Shown: positions 53,084-62,768, numbered from the stretch's first letter. The stretch is 64,000 nucleotides of DNA from Opitutaceae bacterium (GCA_019634615.1 JAHCAZ010000002.1:175185-239184); one strand, 5' to 3'. Notes: generated by a model not told the origin, from the sequence alone. A program made the numbers and translations.

Positions 53084-55405
53084 TCACTTCAATTCCAACC
53101 GCACTTCCACTCGCATCGTACCCGACCGTCCGCGCTGGCGGAGGGTGAGGCGCGGTTGGGTCGCCGCGTGCTTCCAGGCGTACTGAATGACCTCCCAGCG
53201 AGCCTCGACCGCGGTGCGGCGGGGATCGAGCAGCGGCAGTTCGTCCGCCTGCGCTTCGATGCCCTCCGGCCACGTGAGCACGGCCCGCGCGCGACGTCCC
53301 TCGATGACCGCAGAGCGCCCCTTCAACGTGATCGGCAGCCGCGTGGTCCAATGGAAGATCGCACCCTCGCCCCGCGCCACCGCCCAGTCGTCGGTGATGA
53401 CCAGCGTGTCCGGCGCCGACGAATCCCACGTGCGCACCCAGCGTTCGAACCAACCCTCCCAGCCGGCGGTGAGATCGAGCCGCGCCTGAAACCGCTGCGC
53501 GTCGCCCGAACCCACCGGCTTCAGGTCCACGGCGATCGGGTTGCGCGGCGCCGGGCGCTCGGTGTCGCACCAGGGCGTGAGCATCGTGTGCCGCTGCGCG
53601 TGCTTGAGCTGCGTGGCGACCGGGTTGGCGTAGTCCACGCAGCCGAAGTCGAAGGCAAAGCTGTCTCCGGCGCATTCGAGCACGAAGCTGCCCTTGTCCT
53701 CGTGCTGGTGGTCGCCGCGCGCTTTGTTGCCGATGAGGAAGAGCTTCACCCACTCACCCCCGAGCTTCCGCACCGATGCCATGTAGCCGAGATCCGGCAT
53801 CGAGACGAACGGCGCGAGCGGTGGACCCTCGGCCGGGATATCGGCATCGAGCGGCAGGATCGCCAGCATCGGCGCGACACCGGCACGGCGCACGGACTTG
53901 CGGTAGAGCGTGACCCAATGCGACTGCGGCATCAGCCAGGCCAAAAACGCCAGCGCCTCGCCGAAGACGAAGTTGGCGTCGCCTGTCAGGATCATGTCCT
54001 GCCCGTCGTCAGTGGAGAGAAGCATCTCCGCCAGCCGGTCCGTGCGCAGCAGCGGCGCCGGCACGAGTTCGCGCAGATTCCGGCCGCGGCCGCGGCTGTA
54101 GAGCAGCGCAGAAACCGCGGTCTGCTGCGCCACCCAGGCGAAATACGAGGCGCCTTCGACGTAGCCGCCGTCGGGCAGCAGCGCATGGCCGAGATTCTCG
54201 AGCAGGTTGGCCCACGCGATGTCGGCGTGCGGGGCGACGCGGTTGGCCGGCGGCGGGAAGTGACCAAGCCGCGCCGGCATGCACCGTTCGAGCACCAGCA
54301 GCGCGTAAAGGCGCCCCGGGGTGATGCCGCACAGCTGGTTGGTGTGGTACATGTACTCCCACCACCACGAAGCCTGGCACATCCCGCCGTGGGCCTCGGT
54401 GGCAAGCTTGCGCAGGATCAGCTCCCGGCCGAGCGGGGTGAACCACTCGCCGCACAGGTCTAGGATCATCGCGCACTCCCACGCGATCAGCGACCGCGCG
54501 AACCCGCGTTGGTCCCACGCGCCGCCGCGGAAATGCGCGAAGAAGATGTCATCCCAATGGTCGCACAGCGCGAGGCTCAGCGCGAAGCGCGCCGCCAGCC
54601 GGCACAACTCCTTGTCCCGCCACAGCAACCCGGCCTGCGCGGCGAAGGGCCCGTGCAGCATGATCTGCTTTCCCATGTCGCGCTCGCGGCGGAAGACATT
54701 GAAGTTCCAGAAATTGACGTATTCGCCGATCAGCGCCTCGGGCGTCGTGCGCCGGGCTTTCTCCGCCAACTGCCGCAGCTCGCGCGTGGCCGGCGACGCG
54801 GCGAAACGCGCGCGGACTTCCTTCAGCTCCGCTCCATCGATCATCAGTCCGTAGGTCGGCTGGAAAGCGGGCTCGAACTCCGGCGGCTGCAGGTACTTCT
54901 CCCAGCGGTCGTCGTAACCGGTCCATTGCTTGAGATGGTAGGGCAGCCGCGTCGTGCTCTGCAGGCCGCACCACAGCAGCCAGCCTGAACTCGCGACCGG
55001 GTGCGGGTGCCGCACCTCGATCGTGATCGCGGTGATCGTGCGCGCGCCCTCGAGCGCCAGCCACTCCTCGTGCCGCGTTGCGCCGCAGGGGCGGCCGGTG
55101 CGCGCCCGCGGCCCGGCGTCGGTCTCGACGGCGAGGCTGATCACGCTGTCCTCGGGCAGGTTGAGGCAGACGAGCAGCCGGTCGTAATCGCCGCAGGGCA
55201 GCGCATCGTAGCGACGGTGCAGCCGCAGCACGAGGCCATCGGCGGCCGGCCGCTCCCAGTTGAAGGTGTGGAACGACCAGCCCGGCGTGAACTTGAGCCC
55301 GGCGACGCCGGGTGTGTCGGTCTGCCACTGTTCGAACTCGCTCAGCGCCGGTTCGAAGAAAGGCTCGAAGATCGCCTCCGCGCTGTTGATGGGAATGGGG
55401 CGCAT
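53084..55405 (-). CDS. Heparinase II/III-like polysaccharide lyase family protein
   Basis: A 773-residue protein. The middle is a helical toroid-like region (SWWWEYMYHTNQLCGITPGRL; NLGHALLPDGGYVEGASYFAW). The C-terminus has the heparinase-II/III-like beta domain: DHQHEDKGSFVLECAGDSFAFDFG, with the His-Glu pair seen in that family. No signal peptide was identified, so location is unclear. The ATG at 55405 begins MRPIPINSAE. Its neighbours include a GH36-like enzyme and an AraC regulator, which suggests glycan use. Substrate unknown. Confidence 0.8.
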   Translation of the reverse strand: MRPIPINSAEAIFEPFFEPALSEFEQWQTDTPGVAGLKFTPGWSFHTFNWERPAADGLVLRLHRRYDALPCGDYDRLLVCLNLPEDSVISLAVETDAGPRARTGRPCGATRHEEWLALEGARTITAITIEVRHPHPVASSGWLLWCGLQSTTRLPYHLKQWTGYDDRWEKYLQPPEFEPAFQPTYGLMIDGAELKEVRARFAASPATRELRQLAEKARRTTPEALIGEYVNFWNFNVFRRERDMGKQIMLHGPFAAQAGLLWRDKELCRLAARFALSLALCDHWDDIFFAHFRGGAWDQRGFARSLIAWECAMILDLCGEWFTPLGRELILRKLATEAHGGMCQASWWWEYMYHTNQLCGITPGRLYALLVLERCMPARLGHFPPPANRVAPHADIAWANLLENLGHALLPDGGYVEGASYFAWVAQQTAVSALLYSRGRGRNLRELVPAPLLRTDRLAEMLLSTDDGQDMILTGDANFVFGEALAFLAWLMPQSHWVTLYRKSVRRAGVAPMLAILPLDADIPAEGPPLAPFVSMPDLGYMASVRKLGGEWVKLFLIGNKARGDHQHEDKGSFVLECAGDSFAFDFGCVDYANPVATQLKHAQRHTMLTPWCDTERPAPRNPIAVDLKPVGSGDAQRFQARLDLTAGWEGWFERWVRTWDSSAPDTLVITDDWAVARGEGAIFHWTTRLPITLKGRSAVIEGRRARAVLTWPEGIEAQADELPLLDPRRTAVEARWEVIQYAWKHAATQPRLTLRQRGRSGTMRVEVRLELK

Positions 55406-55504
55406 GGGATGTGCTAGCAGGTCACGGATCCGCCGGGGGCACAAGTGCGGCGCCATCCGTTCCTGTAGGGACGCACCTCACGTGCGTACCGCGATCGCCG
55501 CGCC

Positions 55505-56422
55505 TTACGCCTTCTTCCCGATCTTCGAGTAATCGCAGCCGATGAAGATGCCTTCCTCGCCGACGAATTTCTTCTGGTACTCCTCGCGCGGCACCACGTG
55601 GGTGGCGTTGCTGCGGTAGTGGAACTGCAGGGCGCGGCGGCGCAGGTTGGACTTGTTCTCCGGCGTCTCGTGCGGGAGCAGGCCGTCGAAGATCATCAGG
55701 CCACCCGGGGGCAGCTCGATCGGCACCGCATCAGCGGGATCGATCTCGTCGGTCGTGAGCTCGCAGTCGACGCGCGTCCACTCATGGCGCCGCGGACCCT
55801 TGTGGTGCCCGCCCGGGATCACGTGCATGCAGCCGTTGGCAACGACCGCCGGGTCGAGGGCGATCCACACGCCGGCCACGCCGTCGAAGCGGTTGACCGC
55901 GAAGTACGCGAGATCCTGGTGCCAGGGCTTCTCCGCGCCGCCGCCGGCCGGCTTGCACAAGGCCATGCTGGAGTACGGCTGGTAATCCTCGCCCAGCACC
56001 GCGCCGAGCAGCGCGCGCAGCTTCGGGTGCTTGTTCGCGATGTAGTCGTAGATCGGCAGCTCCTGCGTGTACGACTGGAACTTGCGGATGTTGTCGGCGA
56101 GCTCGTCGAGCCGGTCCGCCCGCGCCTCGTACGTGCCCTCGACCTGGAAATGGAAATCCGACGTGCGGCTTTTGAAGAGCATGCCGCGGCCGTTCTTGAT
56201 GTGGTCGCCGTACTGGCCCCGGCCGCCGACGTGCTCGGTCAGCGCCTCGTTGAAGGCGTATTTGTGGACGAGCTGGTTGATGCCCTCCGAGGCCGCCTTC
56301 ACCTCCTCCGGGGTCAGAGCCGAGAGGAAGGCCAGGTAGCCGTCCTCGCGGTAGCGTGCGATCAGTTCGGCGTCGGGCCGGTCCGGCAGGGTGGGGAAGA
56401 TGTTCGGGGTCTTTGTGTGCAT
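55505..56422 (-). CDS. Phytanoyl-CoA dioxygenase (PhyH) family protein
   Basis: A 305-residue Fe(II)/2-oxoglutarate-dependent dioxygenase. The iron ligands appear to be His168 and Asp170 (PWHQDLAYF) and His251 (LLPHETPEN), with Arg near 261 as the candidate 2-oxoglutarate binder. Full PhyH length. The start at 56422 (MHTKTPNIFP) is preferred. It is divergent from the AraC regulator at 56495 (72-bp intergenic), which may control it. Substrate unknown. Confidence 0.87.
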   Translation of the reverse strand: MHTKTPNIFPTLPDRPDAELIARYREDGYLAFLSALTPEEVKAASEGINQLVHKYAFNEALTEHVGGRGQYGDHIKNGRGMLFKSRTSDFHFQVEGTYEARADRLDELADNIRKFQSYTQELPIYDYIANKHPKLRALLGAVLGEDYQPYSSMALCKPAGGGAEKPWHQDLAYFAVNRFDGVAGVWIALDPAVVANGCMHVIPGGHHKGPRRHEWTRVDCELTTDEIDPADAVPIELPPGGLMIFDGLLPHETPENKSNLRRRALQFHYRSNATHVVPREEYQKKFVGEEGIFIGCDYSKIGKKA

Positions 56423-56494
56423 CGCGCACAGAGTAGCAGAGGTGATGCTCAATATTAAATGGACTGTTTGCGCCTGCTTTTGCACTTTTCACGC

Positions 56495-57361
56495 ATGGCC
56501 TCCATCACCCTCAGCGAGCTCGTCGCGACCGGCCGGCTGGAGATCAGCTCGCCGACGGGGATCATCCGCTGCGAGCCGGTGTGGGAGTTCAAGCCGTACC
56601 GCCTCGCGGATTTCCTCCTGTGGTGCGTGCTCGACGGCGTGGGCACGGCCTGGATCAAGGGCCGGGAGATGCCGCTGGGCCCGGGCACCTGCCTGCTGCT
56701 GGAGCCAGGTTCGGCGCTGACCGCGGTGCACGACCCGAAGCGTCGCCTGCGGGTCTTTTACCTGCACGCCAACCTGTACGATGCCCGCGGGCGGAAGCTC
56801 GACGGCGACACGCTGGCCCTGCCTGCGCCACCCGTGGTGGTGAGCGATCTCACGATCTTCGAGCCGCTGGTGCGGCAGGTGGTCGAGGCCAACGCCGCCA
56901 CGGATCCCGCGGCGCACCTGCGGCGCGACCTCGCCCTGCGCCTGGTGATCCTGCAGATCCAGTCTGCGGCGCAGGTGCCGCTGATGCGCACCGACGGCAC
57001 CAAACTCGCCGCCGCCCTGCTCGCGGTGAAGGAAAACCCCGGGCAGCCGTGGACGGTGCCGGAACTGGCCGCGCAGGCCGGGCTGTCGGTCTCGCAGACC
57101 GCGCGCCGCGTGCGTGAGCTGACCGGGCACAGTCCGCGGGCCTTCATCATCCGCGCCCGCATCGACCGCGCGCGCCGCCTCATGGAGGAGTCGCAGCTCA
57201 GCCTGAAGCAGATCGCGGAGACGCTGGGCTACACCGACATCTATTTCTTCCACCGCCAGTTCAAGGCGGTGGTCGGCCTGACCCCGGCCCGCTGGCGCGA
57301 GCGCGGGGAGGCGGAGGTCAGAACTTCACCGTCCACGGTGTCACGTCCCCCGTCGCGATGA
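56495..57361 (+). CDS. AraC family transcriptional regulator
   Basis: A 288-residue regulator. The N-terminal ~190 residues form a cupin-like sensing domain (LLEPGSALTAVHD; LRVFYLHANLYD). The C-terminal double helix-turn-helix reads AAQAGLSVSQTARRVRELTGHSPRAFI, then RRLMEESQLSLKQIAETLGYTDIYFFHRQFKAVVGLTPARWR. The ATG at 56495 is favoured. The last ~44 bp overlap the 3' end of the convergent GH36-like gene. It may regulate the divergent PhyH gene or the nearby glycan genes; ligand unknown. Confidence 0.9.
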   Translation: MASITLSELVATGRLEISSPTGIIRCEPVWEFKPYRLADFLLWCVLDGVGTAWIKGREMPLGPGTCLLLEPGSALTAVHDPKRRLRVFYLHANLYDARGRKLDGDTLALPAPPVVVSDLTIFEPLVRQVVEANAATDPAAHLRRDLALRLVILQIQSAAQVPLMRTDGTKLAAALLAVKENPGQPWTVPELAAQAGLSVSQTARRVRELTGHSPRAFIIRARIDRARRLMEESQLSLKQIAETLGYTDIYFFHRQFKAVVGLTPARWRERGEAEVRTSPSTVSRPPSR

Positions 57362-59762
57362 GCGGTACCTTGCGGGTGGCGACGCCGTCGCGCCCGGGCA
57401 CGGCGACCATGAGGTAGCCGCTCTCGCCCTTCGGCCGGTGCAGCTTGCCGGAGAGGGTGCGGGTCGTGGCGTTCCATGTCACGTCACTCAGCTCGCGGCC
57501 GCCGCTCTGGTGAAAGCTCGTGCCGAGCGGCCACGGATGGCGGCGCGGTTTGCGCAGGACGACCAGCTTCACGGCCGGGCCGTGGAAACCGATGTCGAGG
57601 ACGCCGGAGCCCGACTCGAGGATCGGATGGCCGAAATCGCCGGGGTGCCGGTAGGTGCCGGCGGGCTGCAGCGGACGCGGCACCTCGCCGAGGAACTGGC
57701 CCGACCAGAATTCGTAGGCCCAATAGGTTGCGGTCCGCGGCAGGCCGAGGCGCTCGAACTCGACCTGAAACCGCCGGGCGAGGCTGACGTTGGAGCCGGC
57801 CTCGGTGGGCGGCTCGGTCCAGTTGAAAAACGCGACGAGGTGCCACTCATCCCACGCCGCCGACATCGGCAGCGACCAGACGCACGCGCCCTGCGGCTCA
57901 CCCTCGATCGGCGGCGGGATGGCGGCGGCGTGATCGGCCGCGGCGGAACCGGGGCCGGACTTCTTTTCCTTAGCCTTGATGAGTTCCAGGTATGGCAACG
58001 TGCCGGTCTTGACCGGCTGGAACAGATCCACCGGCGTGGCCGGCCGGTCATTGGGCGGCAGCGTGGCGAGCAGCACCTGCCAGCGGTCCTCGGGCAGGTT
58101 TGTGAGGTCGTCGCCGAGGTCCACATGGCCTGCCCCCATGAACGTCACGGTTGCGCGCACGCGCGCCTCCTCGAGCGTGCCGGGCAGCCCCACGAGCAGG
58201 CACGACGGCTGGAGCAGCGCCCAGTGGTGGCGGAAGAGGTGGCAGGCGTACGAGGTGTAGACCTCGCGCAGGTGCCGCCAGCCGAGCCCGGCGTTGCCCG
58301 TGTCCATGTTGGCGTAATTGATCTCCGCGATGCCGGCCGCCGCGTAGTCGGTGCCGGAGCAGTCGATCATGACGGCCTTCTCGCCCTGGGAGTCGAGGGC
58401 CTCGTGCGCGATGCGGAAGGCGGTGCGCACGGCCTCGCGGGCGCGGGCGTTGACGAACTGCGGGTTGTGCCGGCCGCGCAGGGCCTTGCCGGTGACGACG
58501 CCGGCGAAATCCCACTTCACGAAGCGCACGCCCTTCTCGGCGAGGCGAGTGAAATTCTCCCGCAGCCACTGCTGGGCGCCGGGGTGCGAGACATCGAGGG
58601 CGTAGATCGGGCAGAACGGCTCCCAGAACCAGTTGTAGTTGTTGTGCGGCTTGCCGTCGGCGCCGCGGAGCAGCCACTCGGGATGCTCGCGCGCGACCGG
58701 ATGGTCGGCCGCGATGCACAGCACGCCCACCCACACGCCGAGGTCGAAGCCCTCGCGGCGCAGCCCAGCGCTGAGCCAGCCGAGGCCGTGGCCGAAGCGC
58801 TCGTTCTCCTCGAAATACGACGGGACGTTGCCCTTCTCCCAGCCGAGATCGACCTGGATATACTTCAGGCCCAACCGGTGCAGGTTGTGCGCCCGTGCGG
58901 CGCGGGCCGTGGCGAGGGTGTTTTCCTCGGAGGTGCCGAGGCGGTAGGGATACCAGCTGCACCAGTTCGCGAGGGGCGCGATCGGGTCGGCCAGGCGGTT
59001 GCGGCGCTTGATGCGCCGGCCGTGGCCGTCGAGCAGCGCGAGCGGATCGGCGCCGGCCTCGACGACAAATTCACCGAGCGCGAGCGTCTCGCCCGGGCGC
59101 AGCACGTAGTCGCCGCCGTCGAAGCCGAGGGTGAACTCGCGGAACGGCGGCACTTTCACTGCCGCTGGCGCGGCGGTGGCGGCGGACTTGGTCACGGCGC
59201 CGTCGACATTCGCCGTCGTCGTGCCGGCCGCGGCGGGTGCGGTCATGCGTCCGCTGACCTCCGGCAGCCAGCGGTCGACGGTCTCGAACCCGACGAGCAG
59301 GGCCGAGCGCGAGCGCGGGCAGTGGAAGACCGTGTGGTTGTGGCTGACGAACCCGCCGGACGAGCCGTCGAGCGCCTTCAGCCCGTCGCTGCCGGTCAGC
59401 ATCTGCCGCGGCGTACGGATGCGGCCGATGTAGGCGTTCTGCTCGAGGATGCGGACGTCGGCGGCGTCCTTCCCGAGCCCGAGCGTGCGCGTGGCGAACA
59501 GCGTGACGTGGTTGAGCGTGACCTCGCGCCGACCGATGGACCGCAGGCTGGCTGTGACGCGCACGCGGCTTTTCGCCTCGGCGGCGATCGCCAGCGTCAG
59601 CTCGACCTGGGTGTTCCGCCAGACGACCTGCCCGCGCGGCGCGGGGGCGGGCCGCAGCGTCGCTTTCTTGCCGTCGAGCTCGAGGCCCGGCGTGCCGGGT
59701 CCGAGCACGAAGCCCCCGGCGCTGAATCGCAGTTTCCCGGCGGAGGTGGAGAATTTCATCAC
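57318..59762 (-). CDS. GH36/melibiase-like glycoside hydrolase
   Basis: An 814-residue alpha-galactosidase-type enzyme. An N-terminal beta domain and the catalytic barrel show LANWCSWYPYRLG, LKYIQVDLGWEKGN, FDLGVWVGVLCIAADHP, the nucleophile motif VRFVKWDFAGV and the possible acid/base stretch MIDCSGTDYAAAG. The C-terminal beta domain is present. No signal peptide is visible. Its start is 7 bp after the stop of the Gfo/Idh gene, so the two may form an operon. Substrate may be alpha-galactosides or other sugars. Confidence 0.83.
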   Translation of the reverse strand: MMKFSTSAGKLRFSAGGFVLGPGTPGLELDGKKATLRPAPAPRGQVVWRNTQVELTLAIAAEAKSRVRVTASLRSIGRREVTLNHVTLFATRTLGLGKDAADVRILEQNAYIGRIRTPRQMLTGSDGLKALDGSSGGFVSHNHTVFHCPRSRSALLVGFETVDRWLPEVSGRMTAPAAAGTTTANVDGAVTKSAATAAPAAVKVPPFREFTLGFDGGDYVLRPGETLALGEFVVEAGADPLALLDGHGRRIKRRNRLADPIAPLANWCSWYPYRLGTSEENTLATARAARAHNLHRLGLKYIQVDLGWEKGNVPSYFEENERFGHGLGWLSAGLRREGFDLGVWVGVLCIAADHPVAREHPEWLLRGADGKPHNNYNWFWEPFCPIYALDVSHPGAQQWLRENFTRLAEKGVRFVKWDFAGVVTGKALRGRHNPQFVNARAREAVRTAFRIAHEALDSQGEKAVMIDCSGTDYAAAGIAEINYANMDTGNAGLGWRHLREVYTSYACHLFRHHWALLQPSCLLVGLPGTLEEARVRATVTFMGAGHVDLGDDLTNLPEDRWQVLLATLPPNDRPATPVDLFQPVKTGTLPYLELIKAKEKKSGPGSAAADHAAAIPPPIEGEPQGACVWSLPMSAAWDEWHLVAFFNWTEPPTEAGSNVSLARRFQVEFERLGLPRTATYWAYEFWSGQFLGEVPRPLQPAGTYRHPGDFGHPILESGSGVLDIGFHGPAVKLVVLRKPRRHPWPLGTSFHQSGGRELSDVTWNATTRTLSGKLHRPKGESGYLMVAVPGRDGVATRKVPLIATGDVTPWTVKF

Positions 59763-59769
59763 GTGATTC

Positions 59770-60684
59770 CTAGAGGAGGACCTCGCGGCCGCCGTTGGCG
59801 CGGCTTTCGTTGGCGACCTCGATGAAGCGGATGAGCTCGATGCTCTCCTCGGCCTCGACCGGCGGGCGGCCGGTGCGGAAGAACTCGACGATCGCCTCGG
59901 CGAGGCAGGTGAAGAAGCCCTTGGTCTCGGCCTGGACGTCGACGACGGCGGTCTTCTTCTCGAAGTGCACGAGGCCGTGGTACTCGTAGTTGCCCGTGCG
60001 GTTGCAGTGCACCGAGCCGATGCGGCCGTCGGCCCAGACGCCGGTGATGAGGTCGAACTGGTCGTTGGTCACGACGCGCACGCTGCGGCAGCCGCGGCCC
60101 ATGGCGGTGTAGAGCATCTCGATCGGGTGGATGCCGTACCAGTAGAAGCCGGGGTTCGTGGGCTCGAGCGCGGCCGGGCCGTGGAAGTGGGCGCCCTTGA
60201 CCAGCGGGCGGGTCTCCGGGGTGACGACCCGCGTGATGGCGCCGGAGAAGCGGAGCGACGACGAGGTGAAGACCGGCGACTTGAACTTCGCCGCGACGTT
60301 GAAGATCGCCCGCGCGTCGATGCCGCGGAGGGCGAAGGGCTTGTCGAGGAAGACGGGCTTGCCCGGGCCGGCGGCGGCGATGCGCTGGAACTGCTCGAAG
60401 CGCACGCGGCCGTCGAGGGTCGTGTGCAAAATGGCGTCGCTCGCGGCGACGACCTCCTCAATGGAGCCGAGGATCTTCACGCCGAACTTTTCCTGGAGGT
60501 CCTTGGTGTAGCCGGCGACGCGACCGATGCTGGACTCGAGGTCGTGCGAGCCGCCGGGCCAGGCCGTGATCACCTTGGCGCCCGCGACCGGGGCCTTCGC
60601 CGCCGGGTTGTTAAACGCATCGCTGAAAACGATCACGTGGGAGGTATCGAGGCCGATGATGCCGAGCTTGAGTTCTTTGTTCAT
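59770..60684 (-). CDS. Gfo/Idh/MocA family oxidoreductase
   Basis: A 304-residue predicted NAD(P)-dependent sugar oxidoreductase. The N-terminus has LKLGIIGLDTSHVIVFSDAF, where the usual GxGxxG of the Rossmann fold is replaced by G-L-D-T-S-H, as in some family members. PVFLDKPFALRG is the conserved EKP-like motif (here DKP), and the C-terminal part has GFYWYGIHPIEMLY. It heads the GH36-like gene by 7 bp, which suggests joint use of a sugar or glycoside. The start at 60684 is preferred. Confidence 0.84.
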   Translation of the reverse strand: MNKELKLGIIGLDTSHVIVFSDAFNNPAAKAPVAGAKVITAWPGGSHDLESSIGRVAGYTKDLQEKFGVKILGSIEEVVAASDAILHTTLDGRVRFEQFQRIAAAGPGKPVFLDKPFALRGIDARAIFNVAAKFKSPVFTSSSLRFSGAITRVVTPETRPLVKGAHFHGPAALEPTNPGFYWYGIHPIEMLYTAMGRGCRSVRVVTNDQFDLITGVWADGRIGSVHCNRTGNYEYHGLVHFEKKTAVVDVQAETKGFFTCLAEAIVEFFRTGRPPVEAEESIELIRFIEVANESRANGGREVLL

Positions 60685-60926
60685 GGGGAAAGGGGATCGC
60701 CCGCCGGGTCCCGCGGCGCGGGGCGGCATACGGGAGCGATTCAAGGATTCGCGCTAGGGGCGGCGAGCATGGAATGGCGGGCCGGGGGTCGGGGATCGAG
60801 GAGAGGGGCGAGCCCACTGCAAGCAGGGGTGCGGCCGGGGACAACGTCCTGGCCAGTCTACCCGTAGGATTCCGTCCGGGCCGAAATTTTGTCGCGCCGG
60901 CCGGCCGGCGGGCGATGCTCGGGGGC

Positions 60927-61931
60927 ATGCAAACGTCTCCAACCCGCCCGCGGCTCCGGCTGCTTGCCACCGGGGGCACCATCGCCGGCGCCCAGACCGG
61001 CGGCGGCGGCCGCGGCTACACCGCCGGGGCCCTGTCCATCGAGGCGCTGCTGGCCGCCGTGCCGCAGCTGGCGGCCCTGGCGCAGGTCGAAGTCGAGCAG
61101 GTGGCCCGCATCGGCAGCCAGGACATGAACGAGACCGTGTGGCGCCGGCTGGCCCAGCGCGCGCAGGCGGCCGCGGACGACCCGGCGGTGACCGGCGTCG
61201 TCATCACCCACGGGACCGACACGATGGAGGAGACGGGCTACTTCCTGAACCTCGTGGTCAAGACCGCCAAGCCCGTGGTCCTCGTGGGCGCGATGCGGCC
61301 GGCGACTGCCATCAGCGCCGACGGTCCGATGAACCTCTACAACGCCGTGGCGGTTGCCGTGGCGCCGGAGTCCGCGGGCCGCGGCGTGCTCGTGGTGGCC
61401 AACGACGAGATCCACTTCGCCCGCGAGGTGGCCAAGACGAACACCACGCAGGTCGGCACCTTCAAGTCGCCCAACCGCGGCCTGGCCGGCCTGATCCACA
61501 GCGGGCGGCTGCACTACTTCGGCCCGACGGTGCGCCGGCACACGGCGGCGAGTGCGTTTGCCCCGCTGGCGGCGGAGGACCTGCCGCGCGTGGACATCGT
61601 GTACGCGCATGCCGGCATGGGCCGTGAGCTGATCGACGCCGCGGTGCGCGCGGGTGCGCGCGGCCTCGTCATCGCGGGCGTGGGCGACGGCAACCTGCCG
61701 GCGGCGGCGCTGGCCGCCTGCGCCGAGGCGGCCAAGGCGGGCGTCGCCGTGGTGCGCAGCTCGCGCACGGGCGGCGGGCTCGTGGAGCGCAACATCGAGG
61801 TGGACGACGACGCGGCTGGCTTCGTGTCGGCCGAGGAACTCAACCCGCAGAAGGCGCGGGTGCTCCTGATGCTCGGGCTCACGCGCACGCGCGAGCCGGC
61901 GGCGCTGCAGGTGCTTTTCCGTGAGTACTGA
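60927..61931 (+). CDS. L-asparaginase (type II-like)
   Basis: A 334-residue asparaginase. The first catalytic Thr is in LLATGGTIAG, the second Thr-Asp in VITHGTDTMEETGYFLN. The substrate pocket has MRPATAISADGPMNLYNAV and the C-terminal part carries VRSSRTGGG. It has no obvious signal peptide, so may be cytoplasmic despite type II features. The start could be 60915 or 60927. The gene converts asparagine to aspartate and ammonia, in line with the catabolic theme. A channel gene starts at or near its stop. Confidence 0.92.
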   Translation: MQTSPTRPRLRLLATGGTIAGAQTGGGGRGYTAGALSIEALLAAVPQLAALAQVEVEQVARIGSQDMNETVWRRLAQRAQAAADDPAVTGVVITHGTDTMEETGYFLNLVVKTAKPVVLVGAMRPATAISADGPMNLYNAVAVAVAPESAGRGVLVVANDEIHFAREVAKTNTTQVGTFKSPNRGLAGLIHSGRLHYFGPTVRRHTAASAFAPLAAEDLPRVDIVYAHAGMGRELIDAAVRAGARGLVIAGVGDGNLPAAALAACAEAAKAGVAVVRSSRTGGGLVERNIEVDDDAAGFVSAEELNPQKARVLLMLGLTRTREPAALQVLFREY

Positions 61932-61941
61932 TCCGATCGCG

Positions 61942-62589
61942 ATGACGCCCTCCGTTTTCCAGCTGCCGGTGTGGTTCGACCTGGGGGCGACCTTCGCCTT
62001 CGCGCTTACCGGTGCCCTCGCCGCGATCAAGCGCGGTTACGACGTGGTGGGCCTGCTGTCGCTCGCGATCGCCACGAGCCTGGGCGGCGGCCTCATCCGC
62101 GACGGCATCTTCCTGCAGCAGGGCGTGACGCCGTTGCTCACGAATCCGCACTACCTTTACGCGATTGGCGCGGCGGCGGTGATCGGCCTGATCCTCGGCG
62201 AGCGCGTGCATCGTTTCAACCGCCTGATCGCCGTCGTCGATGCGCTCGGGCTCGGCGCGTACGCGTGCTTTGGCGTGCAGAAGTCGCTGCTGGTCGGCCT
62301 GGGGCCGACGGCCGCCGTGTTCGTCGGCGTGGTCAACGCCGTCGGCGGCGGCCTGCTGCGCGACGTCATCACCCGCGAGGAGCCGCTGGTCTTCAAGCCG
62401 GGCCAGTTCTACGTGCTCGTCGCGCTGGCGGGCGCGGTGGGGTTTGTCGTCCTGACCGCGCAATTCGGGATGGCCCCGACCCCGGCCGCCTTCACCGCGA
62501 TCGGTCTCACGTTCGTCTTCCGCGTCCTGACCATCGCCTTCAACTGGCGCACCGAGGCCGTGTCGTCCGTGAAGATCCTCCCGGAGTAA
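61942..62589 (+). CDS. TRIC/UPF0126 trimeric cation channel family protein
   Basis: A ~215-residue membrane protein with seven predicted segments arranged as an inverted repeat, as in TRIC/UPF0126 (YadS-type). Typical stretches are GATFAFALTGALAAIKRGYD, LGGGLIRDGIFLQQG and NAVGGGLLRDVITREEPLVF, the last two being the repeated glycine-rich motif. The start may be the ATG at 61942 or the GTG at 61921, which would overlap the asparaginase gene. The stop lies at the beginning of a family B repeat. Confidence 0.88.
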   Translation: MTPSVFQLPVWFDLGATFAFALTGALAAIKRGYDVVGLLSLAIATSLGGGLIRDGIFLQQGVTPLLTNPHYLYAIGAAAVIGLILGERVHRFNRLIAVVDALGLGAYACFGVQKSLLVGLGPTAAVFVGVVNAVGGGLLRDVITREEPLVFKPGQFYVLVALAGAVGFVVLTAQFGMAPTPAAFTAIGLTFVFRVLTIAFNWRTEAVSSVKILPE

Positions 62590-62768
62590 CCACGGATTAC
62601 AGGGATTTCACGGATGAAGTGCACGCGGATGAGGCCTGTCAGGATGGCCACAAAAGGCGCAAAAGGCACAAGATCAGATTTCTGTTTTCTGTGCCTCTTG
62701 TGCCTTTTGTGGCCATCCAACAATGCCTTATTCGCCGGATCCGTGAAATCCGTGTAATCCGTGGTTAA
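62587..62768. repeat. Repeat family B, copy 6
   Basis: Begins taaccacggattacagggat and ends ccgtgtaatccgtggttaaa; inner arms atggccacaaaaggcgcaaa and gtgccttttgtggccat. The TRIC gene stop codon (62587-62589) is inside the left arm. It is a ~180-bp hairpin between the channel gene and the convergent DUF4139 gene and would suit transcription end formation. Confidence 0.88.
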
